64,000 bases of DNA from Marasmius tenuissimus (GCA_029532415.1 JAQOTA010000050.1:6448001-6512000); one strand, 5' to 3'; counted from the stretch's first letter, positions 23,388 through 34,222 are shown. Notes: a model not told the origin generated them from the sequence alone. A program made the numbers and translations.

Positions 23388-23478
23388 TGATCCCTGCCCG
23401 GATTGAACGGACGACCTTCTGGATTCCTCGACGCCATGGTCACTGGAATCAGATGTTCTACCGCTGAGCTAAGGGGTC
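23388..23478 (-). tRNA. tRNA-Trp (CCA) with intron, acceptor mismatch
   Basis: Like the gene at 9670-9772 but with GACCCCT opposite AGGGATC, giving one mismatched acceptor pair (position 3-70), and GTAGAACATC in the D arm. The intron is about 19 bases. It may be inactive. The inverted duplicate at 55520-55610 keeps the perfect acceptor stem. Confidence 0.6.
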
Positions 23479-23666
23479 GCGGAGACCGCGGAGATCAATC
23501 AATCATGGGACACTGGGTTTCGGAGCCGAAGCCGGGACGCGGGTTGGCTTTTGACGATACGATTTACTGCGCGGTTCCTCCCCTCCCTTGAACGTTGAAC
23601 GTGCACACCGGTGGGCCTCTATTTATCCACTGGAGTCTTTCGTCATTTTCATTGGCACTCAGAAAC

Positions 23667-24184
23667 TGATGAGCCAGCATAGTTAAAGTGCACAGTGGGT
23701 ATAACGAAGTAAACCTCACATGGGTAATACACAGAGTGTTCTTGTAGTCTTGAGATGCTTGAGAAGAGGTGATAATCGAGTAGATTGTCCTAAGGCTTAA
23801 GGCCTTTCGTCCAGTCTTTTATACATAAGTTTCTGGTACATGTAATGAGTATTACACTAACTGAAACTACTACTAGAAGTAGGTATTCGGCCCTAAAGGC
23901 GTAAAAGACATTAGTACTGTGTAAGTACTTCTACCATGAATGGTAGTATGCTTGGTGAGCATAGTCGTGTTTGCCTCATGTATTGGAGGCTCTACTTGTG
24001 CTATTGGATAGCGACTGTCTATAGTGTCATATATGATGAAACTAGATGTACGTAGTAAGATACGTAGACAGAGACGTAGTACTTGCATGAGGACGCAAGT
24101 GTTCTAGAGGCGTAGCTCTATAAATAGTGTGACGCGTAAACAACACGTCAACAGTGTATCACATGATATCCATCATGTTCAACA
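23667..24184 (-). repeat. 3' LTR of the copia element
   Basis: This 518-bp terminal repeat runs on the element strand from TGTTGAACATG to GGCTCATCA. As far as I can read it is identical to the other LTR at 32320-32837, implying recent insertion. Flanking GAAAC (23662-23666) is one copy of the target duplication. A polypurine tract, GAGGGGGAG on the minus strand (24185-24193), lies directly before it. Confidence 0.93.
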
Positions 24185-24219
24185 CTCCCCCTCACTAAGT
24201 TCATCATGCAATCATGAAA

Positions 24220-27200
24220 CTAGTGAAATGTTAATCCTAAAGATTGCCTGAACAATTCGAACTTTGTTCTCCCAAGATTCTTCGTAAGAAGATCAGCAGG
24301 TTGTTTAGCAGTTTCAACGAAATAGATTTTAGTCTTTCCGTGTTCCACTGCTTCCCTAATAAAATGATATCGATTGTCGATGTGTTTTGTTCTTTTATCA
24401 GTAGCTTCATTGCTGCTGAGAAAGATAGCGCCTTGGTTGTCGCTAACACATGGAACTGATCGAATAGGGAAGTTCAATTCGTTCAATAACGACTTCATCC
24501 AGCAAGCCTGACGTGTACAGTCAGATAGAGCCATATACTCTGCTTCCGTGGATGATAATGCAACCGTTTTCTGTTTCTGAGAGACCCAGCAAACTGGTGC
24601 ATTGGCAAGCTTTACGATATATCCAGTCTGTGATCGACGATCATCTTTATCAGTTGCCCAATCAGAGTCAGCAAAGGCAAGTAGTCCTTGATTGGATCTA
24701 CCATCGTAAATAAGTTCGTACTTTGCAGTATGAACAAGGTATTTCACGATGTAAAGTGCCTTCTGGAGGTGTTCCTGATTAGGATTAGCTCCATACTGTG
24801 ACATCTTGATTACAGCAAAGGATATGTCTGGTCTGGTTCCGAGAGCCAAGTAAAGTAATGATCCGATAACTGATTGGAATCTATGCCTAATCTCGGGATT
24901 AACCTCCCCCTGGTTTTGGGTTGGGTTATAGCCTTCTGGCAAAGGCGTATATGCCGTCTTGGCGTTCAGAACTCCGAATTTACGAATTATCTTTTCAAGA
25001 TAGTCTCGCTGATCAAGGATCAGTCTGCGATTCTTCCGATCTCGAGTAATTCGCATTCGCAGAAATTCTGTTGGCTCGCCTAGATCTCGGCATTCCCAGA
25101 TCTTCATGAATTCGCTTTTTAGTCTGTTGACAAGGTTGCGATCAGGACCCATGAATAAAGCATCGTCGACATAGACGACGGCAATGACCATATTGCCATT
25201 CTTGTTGAAGACATATACGCCAGCATCGGATAAGCATCGTTTGAATCCCAGACGTTTCATGGATTCAGTACACTGACGCCACCAGGCACGAGAAGCCTGT
25301 TTCAATCCGTACAATGCTTTGCGTAACCTCCAAACCTTGCTGGAGTCCGTAACGAAGCCTTCAGGTTGTTCCATGTAGATCTCCTCATCTAAGGCACCAT
25401 AAAGAAATGCTGTTTTAACGTCTAGCGCAGAGATCTCCCAATCTTCAAGCGCTGCTAGTGCCAATAGAAGCCGTACGGTTTCGAATCGTACTACAGGAGA
25501 GAACAACTCGTTATAGTCTATCCCTTGTTTCTGCGAAAATCCTTTCGCAACAAGTCTTGCCTTTTTACGGCCATCAGACTTGATATCAAATACCCAGCGG
25601 GATTTCACCGCTTTTCGGCCTTTGGGTAGTGTGACCACATCAAAGACGTTTCTATCCTTGAGTGATTGTAATTCCAGTCTGCATGCTGCTTCCCAAGATG
25701 GTCGTTCATCTTTAGGACGCTTCTGGACTTGTTTGTATGTCCATTCACGAACGTTATCATAACTACTGGCTTGAAGACCATATAGTTGATGACCGTTATT
25801 CAGCAAGTAAACCAAGTAATTTTCTCCCCCTTGCTGAGCAAGATCGCTCATATCATCATCCGTGTCCATAGGAGCGGCTGGATCAGGAACCCTAATTGGT
25901 ATTGTTTCAGGTTCATTTGTCGGATTAATCTGACTTTGCCAGCGTGCTTGAGAATCGATATCGCGTTCGATCTCAACAGGATGTCGGTTTCCATAAACAT
26001 TAAACGGACGGTTGGGAGTTATTCTATTTCTTGGAGGGTTTCTTCTGATAGCTGCTGGTGGAGGAGCTCGTAAGTTCTCCCACTCATCATAGTCAGCTTG
26101 GCGAAATCCAAATGGATTTGTTCGTCCAGAAGAACCAGCAGACCGTGGATCCGGACCATACTGATTAGGATTGTGATCGGAACCTTTCGGTGATCCGAAT
26201 CCATCAGTACTTGGATGATCGCCGTTGTGCACATCATCGCTTTTATCATCCGGGATAGGATCCAAGGGAGGATCTCCCCCAGGCTGATGATCATCATCAT
26301 CTGATCCTGGTGGAGGTGGAGGATTGAAGAAGTCATCATCATTGTGATGATCTTCATGGCCATCATATGGGTACGTTGGAAAGGGTATAGACCGGACAGG
26401 TTTGTCAGTTTTATCAAACTCTATGGATCCGGGCACTTCTTTCTGACATTTAGGAAACCAGTTTTCATCGAAAACTGCTTGTGGAGTAATGTATACAGAA
26501 TTGTTGGTTGTTCGAAAGAATCGATAAGCTTTTGATCCGCTCTCGTAACCAATGAAAATCATTGCTTCGGAGTGTGGAGCAAGCTTATTTTTACGTTTCG
26601 GTATGTATGCATATGCACCACATCCGAACGTCCTGAAGTATGAAACATCAGGCTTCTTATTTTCAAACAATTCAACTGGAGTTCTGTATTTCCTTAAACG
26701 AATAGGAGTTCTATTGTAGATATGGACAGCTGTGAGAATTGCAAATTCCCACCAATTTTCAGGCGCACAAGCCTGAAAGCGCATAGCTTCAGATTTTTCT
26801 CGTAGTGTACGATTAAATCTTTCTGCTCGTCCATTCTGTTCATGCACGTTGGGAGAACCTCTTTGCGGAAATATTCCTAGAGAGTTATACCAGTCCCATT
26901 GTTCATTTGAAAAGAATTCTCCCCCTCGATCGAAATGCACACTTTTGACCTTTTTATTAGTCTGGCGCTCTACAAGAGCTAGCCAATTGCGCAATTTCTG
27001 ATCTGTATCGCTCTTTTTACGAATTGGATATACCCATCCGAATGATGTTGCATCATCGAATAAGGTTAATACATATTCGTTTTGGTAGTAAGAGCGAGTT
27101 GGATACTCTATCAAATCACCGTGCACGAGCTCAAGAGGCTCCTTAGCTCGTTTTGAGGATAAAGGGTACGATTTGGCAACCATTTTGCCTTTGGCACAGC

Positions 27201-30200
27201 CTCGGCATGGTTTCGTTTCTTCCTTCGAAGTAACCAACTTCGTTGGAAGCCCTTTAACATTATCCATTAATTTTCCTAAGACTCTGGGATCACAGTGTCC
27301 CATACGTCTGTGCCATAATTCAGAAGTATTGAAAGATACTACGGATGTGAAGGAAGTTTCTCCCACAAGAACCTTCGCGTTCATCCATCGTAAAGGATCA
27401 TCTTTATGGCTTGGGTAAAAGCTCATTAAAAGAGAATCATCTTTCTTGCTCCGGATCGAAGTCTCTGGAGAGTCCAGTAAAGTATAGTAACCTATACTCC
27501 GGAACTTCCCACTAGAGATTAAACGATGTGGGCTGTCGGGATTATACATCACTGGGTATAACTTTGTGACTTGTGTCACTCCTGCGCTATTGGTATGTCG
27601 AATGAGGACAGTACCATAGCCTACTATTTGCACATTTGCTTTATCACCCGCTGATGTAGTAAGACCTATTGGCATTTCTAAAGTCTGATAGTCTGAGAAA
27701 TCCGTTTTATACGGAGTCATATGCGCTGATGCCCCACTATCAAGTAGCCAGGCATTTTGCGTATTTCTCACTTCACAATCACTCGAAAATGCAGCAGAAA
27801 ACGACTTGTATTTCGTCGTTGCATATACAGAAGTAATACTACATTTCCTTGGTACTGAGTTCCTTAGGATATGATAGTTCTGCATCGAGGATTTAGTGAA
27901 AGTTTGACTATTAGAACTTTGAAAAACTTGCCAGTCTCCACGATCGTTGCTTTCAGCCCAATCGTTATCAACTCCTTCAAGGCCATCTCCATAGTCACCA
28001 TCATCAAAGTACCGTTCATGCCATTGAAGCAGTTCTTGATTCTGACTTTGGAATCCTTGACGGACAAGAAGCTCTCGTCCTGTTCTGAGTTCTTGTTGAT
28101 AACGCTGGTTAGCTGCTTCTTCAACTTCTATCCAAGCTTCCAGTTGGCGTCTATAGTTTTGCCATTGAACGAATCTTGTGGCTTGATATGGCTGATTGTT
28201 ATTGACAACCAAAGTGATATTGCCAATACTCGTGCCATCAGCAACGTGTAAGGGCGGTCCATTGGTCCTTAGTCCAATTACTGCAGGTCCGTAATTCTCG
28301 AATTGAGAGTTTCGGGGATCACTTGGAGATGTAACCCAGGGATCAACCTCAGGTTGTTCATCTACCGGACTAAGTCTTTCCGGTTGATCTGGTGGAGCAG
28401 TGGTTGGGCGAGAAGGAACATCAATGTAATCCTCTTCTAAGGATTGTACGCCATAAAAGGATTCGGGAGAGCTTGGAGGAGTGTGGACGATTTGGTCCTG
28501 CCATTGTCGTACTCTAGGTGGTGTAGTTGCGGGGCGATTAATGTATTCATGGGTAGTAGGGACTGGAGATTTGGAACGATTAAGTGACTCGGCTAATTCC
28601 ATGAAATCTCCAGGGTATGTTCTTGGTCGTTCATTGAAGCGACCACCCTCAAGTTCTCTTCGAGGAATATCAGCCTGAGTCATGGGAACAGACATTCTAA
28701 TGTTGTTCATCCATTTGTACAAGTGAGTGTGCCAATTATGAACATCTGAAAGACTAAGATGAGGGATAAAGCGAACCCAGCGCCTATTAAACCCTGGTTG
28801 TCTCCATTGAGATGTTCTAAATTGACTCGCTCTTATGTCTGTCGTTCCGAATAACCATTTCCCTTCAAGACCAAGCTTGACTAACGAATGCCAGAAGATA
28901 GGATTCATCACTTGTACAGGAAGTGTGAAGTTCTTCTTGTTGACTCGGAAAGCTTCATCCACCGAAGTTGAACGAGGGTTTTTTACTCGTTGAACAAAAT
29001 CTTCAACGGTGCTGATCCAATTTTTATTATTGATTTCAGCTATAACCGTTGATAGGTGTTGAAGGTTCCAGGTTTGGTATTCGTAATGAAGCGTGAACTT
29101 GGTATCTTCTACTGTTTCCACATGTAATATCCTTTGTTGTATGCGCAATTCATGAAGAGCTTGACGAGGTGTCATGTTATGCACTGCGTCTCTTCTGATA
29201 GCATACATAACGACATATTCTCTGGTCCTGATCAGAATCCAGATCCAAAGATTGTGGTCTGGTATACTGCGTATTGATTTATAACGCATTCTGATCATGG
29301 ATTCCTTTAGTGCCATGTCGTTAGTTGTCTGATCTCCGAAGTCTCGGAATTCTTCGACAACAGGAATTGGGAGTCTAATCCCATTTATTATATGTGGTCT
29401 ATTATTCCTAAGGTTAACTCGTCGCATCATGTTGTCATGTTGTTCTTTGTATTCTTGTAAGAATCGCCATTCAACTTTTCTATTGATGAGAGGTGGCTCT
29501 TTTATGTCATCTCCATCTTGAGAATAGTTTTCTGGTCTGAACAAATGAACAAGATCGGCGTGGTTCCTAGGAAACATAGAATTTGCCCATGGTCCATAAT
29601 CGTCAGGAGGTGTAGAAACAGTTACACGTATATCTTGTTGTGTGGGTGATGCTACTTCGAGATTCTCACCTTGGTCAACTTCGTCCGCAGGCGAAGTATG
29701 ATTAGGTGTCGCCTCTCGTCGTGGCATTGTGAAGATTATTTCTTCATTACTATGCGCGCCATAAGAGTATTCAGAACATGTATGACTATCATTTGATGAA
29801 TTATCAGATGAAGAGTCATTATCAGGTTCCGTTGGAGTATCAGAGATGTACACCAAAGATGGTATCTCATCTCCATCGCTGTCTATGTTTGAATTGGAAA
29901 TAGTAGCCGAAGCAATAGCTTCTTCTACTTGTCGAACCTGTTCATCTAGTTGAACAGTTCGTCTATTGTTCCATTCTTGTACAGAGATGTGTCGTACAGG
30001 ACGACCTTCTCTGTCAGCAGCGATTCTCTCTTCTAGGCGTGCTTGTTGAAGATCATACGTGTTTTGGAACGGATTTGGTGCAGATGTGCTACCAGTGGGG
30101 TAGTGGTAGGACATATGAACGTTAACTGGCCCAGCCATTTCGCGTTCAAAAACTGAGCTGATTTGCTCGTTTACTGCATTAATTCGTTTCTGGTATTCAG

Positions 30201-31299
30201 AAGGTTTCTCAAAAGGTTCAAGTACCGCAGTGTGCGATTGTTGCCCCCCTTTTTGAGTATCCTTCTTCTTTCCTTTGCCTTTTCCTTTGCCCTTTCCTCC
30301 TTTCTTCTTCCCTTTCTTGGAAGAAGATCCACCTTGGTTCTGATTATTCTGGTTCTGGTTGTTGTTTTTATTATTATTCTTCTTTTGATTCGCAGAAGTA
30401 CCAGAACGAGACTGATCAGACCATTTGGGAGGAGAGTTAAATCTATTAACACCAGAAATTTTGGCGTTATGGGCAGTATAGGCAGCAGGACCAGAATGAA
30501 TTCCATTCCTTCTATTCCATTCATTCGTAATTGCAGCAATCAAATCGGTAGGTTTAAGTTCTTCCTTCTTCATACGGGAAACTTGCTGCTTGAAAAGCTG
30601 CCAGCGCTTTTCATTAAGCTTAGCTGTGATCATAAGGCACAGCAAGTCGTCCGAAATTTCTACTCCATGATCCTTAAGTTGATCCCGAACAGTCAACATG
30701 TAACTGATTCCAGGAACTGGATTAAGGTGTTCAGGAAGTTGGACGTTATGCAAGTCCGTATATAGATTCATCATCTTTGAAGAGGATTGAACTCCAAACG
30801 TAGATTTGAGTTTAGATAAGGTTGAGATCACCGAAGTTTTATCAACATGCGCGTCGTGAGCACGACGAGTTCGCATTTTGATAATACCAATTACTTTGTT
30901 ACGCCTAGAAGTCCACTCAATTAGAGCGGTAGCTTCTCCTGAAGTAGCAGGAGAGGATGTTTCTGGCATTTCTTCATCCAAGGCTTGAGGTATGCCTTGG
31001 GTAAAGAGGTAACCCTCAAGTAATCGGTACCAATCTTCGAAATTCGAACCATCATCTAGCAAAACTGGAATGATACTGATTCCTCCTGACCCAGCAGGAA
31101 AGTTGCTGTCCGCAACCTGAGAGTACAACGGTTCCGTATTGTAGTTATAAACTTCTACAGAATTCTCTACTTCCGTTCCCAGAGTGTATCCCGGCGTGTT
31201 GCGAACAAACGTTGTTGGGGGATTACCACTTGGGGAATGAGAAGCAGACCTTGATCCTGATTGAGACATATTGAGGTCTGCCAAAAGTCCCGTGAGCAT
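24220..31299 (-). CDS. Copia gag-pol polyprotein, 2359 residues
   Basis: Starts at the ATG at 31299 (MLTGLLADLN). Gag occupies roughly residues 30-300. A strongly basic stretch near 310-370 (KKGKKKGGKGKGKGKGKKKD) stands where a CCHC knuckle is usual, and I see no knuckle. Residues about 400-1150 form an unusually long region with no domain I recognise. Next come the aspartic protease (WLLDSGASAHMTP, near 1185), the HHCC integrase zinc site (HRRMGHCDP to CRGCAKGKM, near 1330-1370), the integrase core with Asp in HGDLIEY and FDDATSFGW and Glu in NGRAERFN (near 1395-1495), and reverse transcriptase (RWVFDIKSDGRKKARLVAKG near 1905, VVYVDDALF near 2045). RNase H follows (FADSDWATD, SSTEAEYMAL, near 2210-2260). 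Gene order PR-IN-RT-RH defines Ty1/copia. There are no stops or frameshifts. Confidence 0.95.
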   Translation of the reverse strand: MLTGLLADLNMSQSGSRSASHSPSGNPPTTFVRNTPGYTLGTEVENSVEVYNYNTEPLYSQVADSNFPAGSGGISIIPVLLDDGSNFEDWYRLLEGYLFTQGIPQALDEEMPETSSPATSGEATALIEWTSRRNKVIGIIKMRTRRAHDAHVDKTSVISTLSKLKSTFGVQSSSKMMNLYTDLHNVQLPEHLNPVPGISYMLTVRDQLKDHGVEISDDLLCLMITAKLNEKRWQLFKQQVSRMKKEELKPTDLIAAITNEWNRRNGIHSGPAAYTAHNAKISGVNRFNSPPKWSDQSRSGTSANQKKNNNKNNNQNQNNQNQGGSSSKKGKKKGGKGKGKGKGKKKDTQKGGQQSHTAVLEPFEKPSEYQKRINAVNEQISSVFEREMAGPVNVHMSYHYPTGSTSAPNPFQNTYDLQQARLEERIAADREGRPVRHISVQEWNNRRTVQLDEQVRQVEEAIASATISNSNIDSDGDEIPSLVYISDTPTEPDNDSSSDNSSNDSHTCSEYSYGAHSNEEIIFTMPRREATPNHTSPADEVDQGENLEVASPTQQDIRVTVSTPPDDYGPWANSMFPRNHADLVHLFRPENYSQDGDDIKEPPLINRKVEWRFLQEYKEQHDNMMRRVNLRNNRPHIINGIRLPIPVVEEFRDFGDQTTNDMALKESMIRMRYKSIRSIPDHNLWIWILIRTREYVVMYAIRRDAVHNMTPRQALHELRIQQRILHVETVEDTKFTLHYEYQTWNLQHLSTVIAEINNKNWISTVEDFVQRVKNPRSTSVDEAFRVNKKNFTLPVQVMNPIFWHSLVKLGLEGKWLFGTTDIRASQFRTSQWRQPGFNRRWVRFIPHLSLSDVHNWHTHLYKWMNNIRMSVPMTQADIPRRELEGGRFNERPRTYPGDFMELAESLNRSKSPVPTTHEYINRPATTPPRVRQWQDQIVHTPPSSPESFYGVQSLEEDYIDVPSRPTTAPPDQPERLSPVDEQPEVDPWVTSPSDPRNSQFENYGPAVIGLRTNGPPLHVADGTSIGNITLVVNNNQPYQATRFVQWQNYRRQLEAWIEVEEAANQRYQQELRTGRELLVRQGFQSQNQELLQWHERYFDDGDYGDGLEGVDNDWAESNDRGDWQVFQSSNSQTFTKSSMQNYHILRNSVPRKCSITSVYATTKYKSFSAAFSSDCEVRNTQNAWLLDSGASAHMTPYKTDFSDYQTLEMPIGLTTSAGDKANVQIVGYGTVLIRHTNSAGVTQVTKLYPVMYNPDSPHRLISSGKFRSIGYYTLLDSPETSIRSKKDDSLLMSFYPSHKDDPLRWMNAKVLVGETSFTSVVSFNTSELWHRRMGHCDPRVLGKLMDNVKGLPTKLVTSKEETKPCRGCAKGKMVAKSYPLSSKRAKEPLELVHGDLIEYPTRSYYQNEYVLTLFDDATSFGWVYPIRKKSDTDQKLRNWLALVERQTNKKVKSVHFDRGGEFFSNEQWDWYNSLGIFPQRGSPNVHEQNGRAERFNRTLREKSEAMRFQACAPENWWEFAILTAVHIYNRTPIRLRKYRTPVELFENKKPDVSYFRTFGCGAYAYIPKRKNKLAPHSEAMIFIGYESGSKAYRFFRTTNNSVYITPQAVFDENWFPKCQKEVPGSIEFDKTDKPVRSIPFPTYPYDGHEDHHNDDDFFNPPPPPGSDDDDHQPGGDPPLDPIPDDKSDDVHNGDHPSTDGFGSPKGSDHNPNQYGPDPRSAGSSGRTNPFGFRQADYDEWENLRAPPPAAIRRNPPRNRITPNRPFNVYGNRHPVEIERDIDSQARWQSQINPTNEPETIPIRVPDPAAPMDTDDDMSDLAQQGGENYLVYLLNNGHQLYGLQASSYDNVREWTYKQVQKRPKDERPSWEAACRLELQSLKDRNVFDVVTLPKGRKAVKSRWVFDIKSDGRKKARLVAKGFSQKQGIDYNELFSPVVRFETVRLLLALAALEDWEISALDVKTAFLYGALDEEIYMEQPEGFVTDSSKVWRLRKALYGLKQASRAWWRQCTESMKRLGFKRCLSDAGVYVFNKNGNMVIAVVYVDDALFMGPDRNLVNRLKSEFMKIWECRDLGEPTEFLRMRITRDRKNRRLILDQRDYLEKIIRKFGVLNAKTAYTPLPEGYNPTQNQGEVNPEIRHRFQSVIGSLLYLALGTRPDISFAVIKMSQYGANPNQEHLQKALYIVKYLVHTAKYELIYDGRSNQGLLAFADSDWATDKDDRRSQTGYIVKLANAPVCWVSQKQKTVALSSTEAEYMALSDCTRQACWMKSLLNELNFPIRSVPCVSDNQGAIFLSSNEATDKRTKHIDNRYHFIREAVEHGKTKIYFVETAKQPADLLTKNLGRTKFELFRQSLGLTFH

Positions 31300-31308
31300 A
31301 CTCTTCAA

Positions 31309-32307
31309 ATATAGAAGGGTGGAGCCAAGAGAGTGTCAATCGACAAAGGCTTCTAAGAAGCACCCATAAATAAATAGGGTTCGATGCACACCGAGAAATG
31401 CTCCAAAGGTCTAGGACTTTTAACAGGCTGTATGCGTCAAGCAGATCATGGGGTGTACCGCGTGCAGGTAGTGCAGGGGAGTTAATCTGGTTACGAAGCC
31501 CTGCCCAATTGCTAGGGTCTTACAACGTTCCCAGTGTGTATCGGTGTCTGGTGTCCCATCGTGCTATCTGGTCTCAACCCCAGACTAGCAAAAGTATGAG
31601 TGATCAGCCCATACTGTCCGAATGACCCATAGAAAGTTATTATTAAACCTAATCATCCATATGAATTGAGTTCATGCACCCTCTGCCTTAGGCATATCGG
31701 TGACCAGAAAGCAATCATAGGTGAGTTAGAGTTTAACAATAACGTGGAAGAGAGGGGTCATCGGGAGGGGAGTCCCTGTACATACTAAAATGGCCATGTG
31801 ATACCGTAAAACTGTATAGTATCAAAACCTAGTTGTAAGGAGATCAAATCTCCCAGCATGTATGTCATGCCCGGTCTTTCGACCGTCAGGAATCATGGCG
31901 AGTTGGTTTATAAGCACAACCCCATAGACCCCTAAACGATGCCTCATGGTGAGGATCATCGCCAACCATTGGTTTTCATCGGCATTAGGCAGTGATAATT
32001 TAAGATCAAAGCCCAATCCGGGTTATCAGCAGGGAGACAGAGCCGCTTTCGCGGATAGGTCTATGCCGAAGAAAATGAAGCCAAGACAGTATGTACATGC
32101 GTTCGTGCAACATGCAACAGTACAGGGACATAGTGGATAGGTGTAAAGGGAACTAACAACCCTTGACCTTGACACCAGACGATGACAAGCCCGACATCGC
32201 TAGAGACTTCCATAACCCATGTAGGTTACAGGTTGTCCGCTAGGATGGTGGCGACACACGGGAGCTAGGCTACTCCGATCATAACATCGACCTGACCACC
32301 GCTTGCG
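31309..32307 (-). other. Untranslated leader of the copia element
   Basis: About 1 kb between the primer-binding site and the first ATG, long for a copia element. No conserved open frame was recognised. It may hold packaging or translation signals. Short upstream ATGs are present. Confidence 0.5.
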
Positions 32308-32319
32308 GGGCCCATAACC
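32308..32319 (-). promoter_or_regulatory. Primer-binding site, initiator-Met half-tRNA type
   Basis: GGTTATGGGCCC on the element strand directly follows the 5' LTR. It complements GGGCCCAUAACC from the anticodon arm of initiator tRNA-Met, not the tRNA 3' end. Drosophila copia and yeast Ty5 prime this way with a cleaved half-tRNA. Confidence 0.75.
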
Positions 32320-32837
32320 TGATGAGCCAGCATAGTTAAAGTGCACAGTGGGTATAACGAAGTAAACCTCACATGGGTAATACACAGAGTGTTCTTGTAG
32401 TCTTGAGATGCTTGAGAAGAGGTGATAATCGAGTAGATTGTCCTAAGGCTTAAGGCCTTTCGTCCAGTCTTTTATACATAAGTTTCTGGTACATGTAATG
32501 AGTATTACACTAACTGAAACTACTACTAGAAGTAGGTATTCGGCCCTAAAGGCGTAAAAGACATTAGTACTGTGTAAGTACTTCTACCATGAATGGTAGT
32601 ATGCTTGGTGAGCATAGTCGTGTTTGCCTCATGTATTGGAGGCTCTACTTGTGCTATTGGATAGCGACTGTCTATAGTGTCATATATGATGAAACTAGAT
32701 GTACGTAGTAAGATACGTAGACAGAGACGTAGTACTTGCATGAGGACGCAAGTGTTCTAGAGGCGTAGCTCTATAAATAGTGTGACGCGTAAACAACACG
32801 TCAACAGTGTATCACATGATATCCATCATGTTCAACA
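32320..32837 (-). repeat. 5' LTR of the copia element
   Basis: Pair of the LTR at 23667-24184, same length and, by eye, same sequence. On the element strand it begins TGTTGAACATGATGG. CTATTTATAG about 65 bases in is a possible TATA-like element. Flanking GAAAC at 32838-32842 completes the target duplication. Confidence 0.93.
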
Positions 32838-32842
32838 GAAAC

Positions 32843-33835
32843 TTCTCTTCTATAGCTCTCCTTTCGCCCTCTACGGTTAATTGGGTGTGAATTCTTGCAA
32901 CTACTACCAAAAAACGCAACGCAGCCCAGTGAACTCTTGGTTTCCGCATCCTATGAAGGGCTATCGGGAGGATAGGGTTTGTGCGATATGAGTATAGGTT
33001 TAGAGGTACATGATGTACGTGCGTGCCGGTTCTTAATCCATTTTTATGTTTGCGTGCGACTTTTTTTCTCCAGCAAAGATGTACCTACGCCCATGTTGAC
33101 CGCCTATCTGCAACCACCCACCTCTGCTACCTGCTGGATTGCCCAATTCACATTCCTCTGTTCAAACCACTCGCTTGTCACCTCGACCTAGCGCTACCGA
33201 ATCAGATAAGATCAAACCTAAGTCTTGTATACAACTACGGCTCTTTGCTTCAATACACCTTTAGCAATTTGAAACCTTGGAAGTTGGTATTGATCCCCAT
33301 CTGATTCCAAGTTTACCCTAAGCCTCCACGGACCATCGGCCCCCACTCGTCCGACTATGACTCATCTTCATCATTCCTCCTGCTCTTACTGAATGGCATT
33401 CATTGAAGCCTTCGTTGTCTCTTCATCCATGCAGAGGTAGCGCCATATAACGCCACTCCCTCCGTTTTTTAATAAGTGTATAGGCCCTCCGTGCCATGAA
33501 TCCTGCCCTTGCTATTCGGTCTTCGTTGCTTTATCGGACTCTCCGCTCGTGCTACGCCCCAAACAAAGACCCTCAATCATCTTGACCGAACCTCATGTCT
33601 CGATCTTAATAACACCCGTGATCATCTTCTGGGGTCCCGGCTGACTGTATTCATTCTTCAAGTTGCTTTCTTTTTTTTTCCAATTCTGCACTAGCTTATC
33701 GTCTCTTCTGCGGCCCTATGTTCTCGATTTGGGACGGTCGGCTTTGGGTGGCGTGACAGCCTTCGGGTCCGATGCGACTACGAAGCGAGCAAATTTCAAA
33801 GCTACCGGGATCGTCAAGACGCGGGGGAACGGTGG
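32843..33835. repeat. Block sequence upstream of the secreted-peptide gene
   Basis: Matches 54283-55275 in inverted orientation almost base for base, and more loosely 48360-48980. No gene is supported. Open frames are shared between the copies only because the DNA is nearly identical. Confidence 0.55.
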
Positions 33836-33843
33836 TATAAAAG
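33836..33843 (+). promoter_or_regulatory. TATA box of the peptide gene, first copy
   Basis: TATAAAAG 60 bases before the ATG at 33896, within GGTGGTATAAAAGAGCACCG. The same box is at 54275-54282 on the minus strand for the second copy. Confidence 0.65.
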
Positions 33844-33895
33844 AGCACCGTCCATATTGCTCCTTAGAACCCAAGAACACACTAAAACACCCAAC

Positions 33896-34222
33896 ATGCA
33901 AGTCAAACTCGTCGCTTTTCTGGCTATGGTTCTCCCAGCTATCGCCCTACCCCTCACAACCAACAATGGCAAAGATATCCCGAGGTATGTTAGTTGTAGG
34001 ATTATTTCCACACTCATGGCCCTGACTCTTTCATTTCAGTGTCGCGTCGAGGAGTATATTTGATAGTCAATGTCGTTCAATGTCTGCCTCAGATACTGGT
34101 CTAATCTATCTCCTCCCACAGGTCCGCTTGATGATATCAACAACCATGTCATTGGCCCGCTCCTACTTGGTCTTGGAGTTGTGAAGAGAGGTTCGGGCGG
34201 ACGCTTGGCCGACATTCGTTGA
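33896..34222 (+). CDS. Small secreted peptide precursor with Lys-Arg site, first copy
   Basis: Three exons (about 33896-33984, 34040-34053 and 34122-34222) agree in phase and give 67 residues. An N-terminal signal peptide (MQVKLVAFLAMVLPAIALPL) is followed by TTNNGKDIPSVASRSPLDDI, a hydrophobic glycine-rich stretch (HVIGPLLLGLGVV), a dibasic KR, and the tail GSGGRLADIR. It would enter the secretory pathway, and a Kex2-type protease could cut after KR. It has no cysteine and no CaaX end, so it is neither a hydrophobin nor a mating pheromone. The promoter TATAAAAG is 60 bases upstream. The inverted copy at 53896-54222 keeps the same exons. The function is unknown. Confidence 0.7.

Larger units (their letters stand above)
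23667..32837 (-). mobile_element. Full-length Ty1/copia retrotransposon, 9171 bp
   Basis: Two 518-bp LTRs enclose one uninterrupted gag-pol frame. The 5-bp target duplication GAAAC is at 23662-23666 and 32838-32842. The homologous site in the D-E block (about 55275-55285, complement GGCACTCAAAAACTTCTC) lacks the element and has AAAAC, one substitution from the duplicated target. The primer-binding site is at 32308-32319. Intact coding, matching LTRs and a clear empty site point to a young, possibly active copy that arrived after the blocks were duplicated. Confidence 0.95.

Noticed and set aside
24220..31308. Start of gag-pol at 31308
   Set aside because: The codon there is TTG. The first ATG in frame is at 31299.
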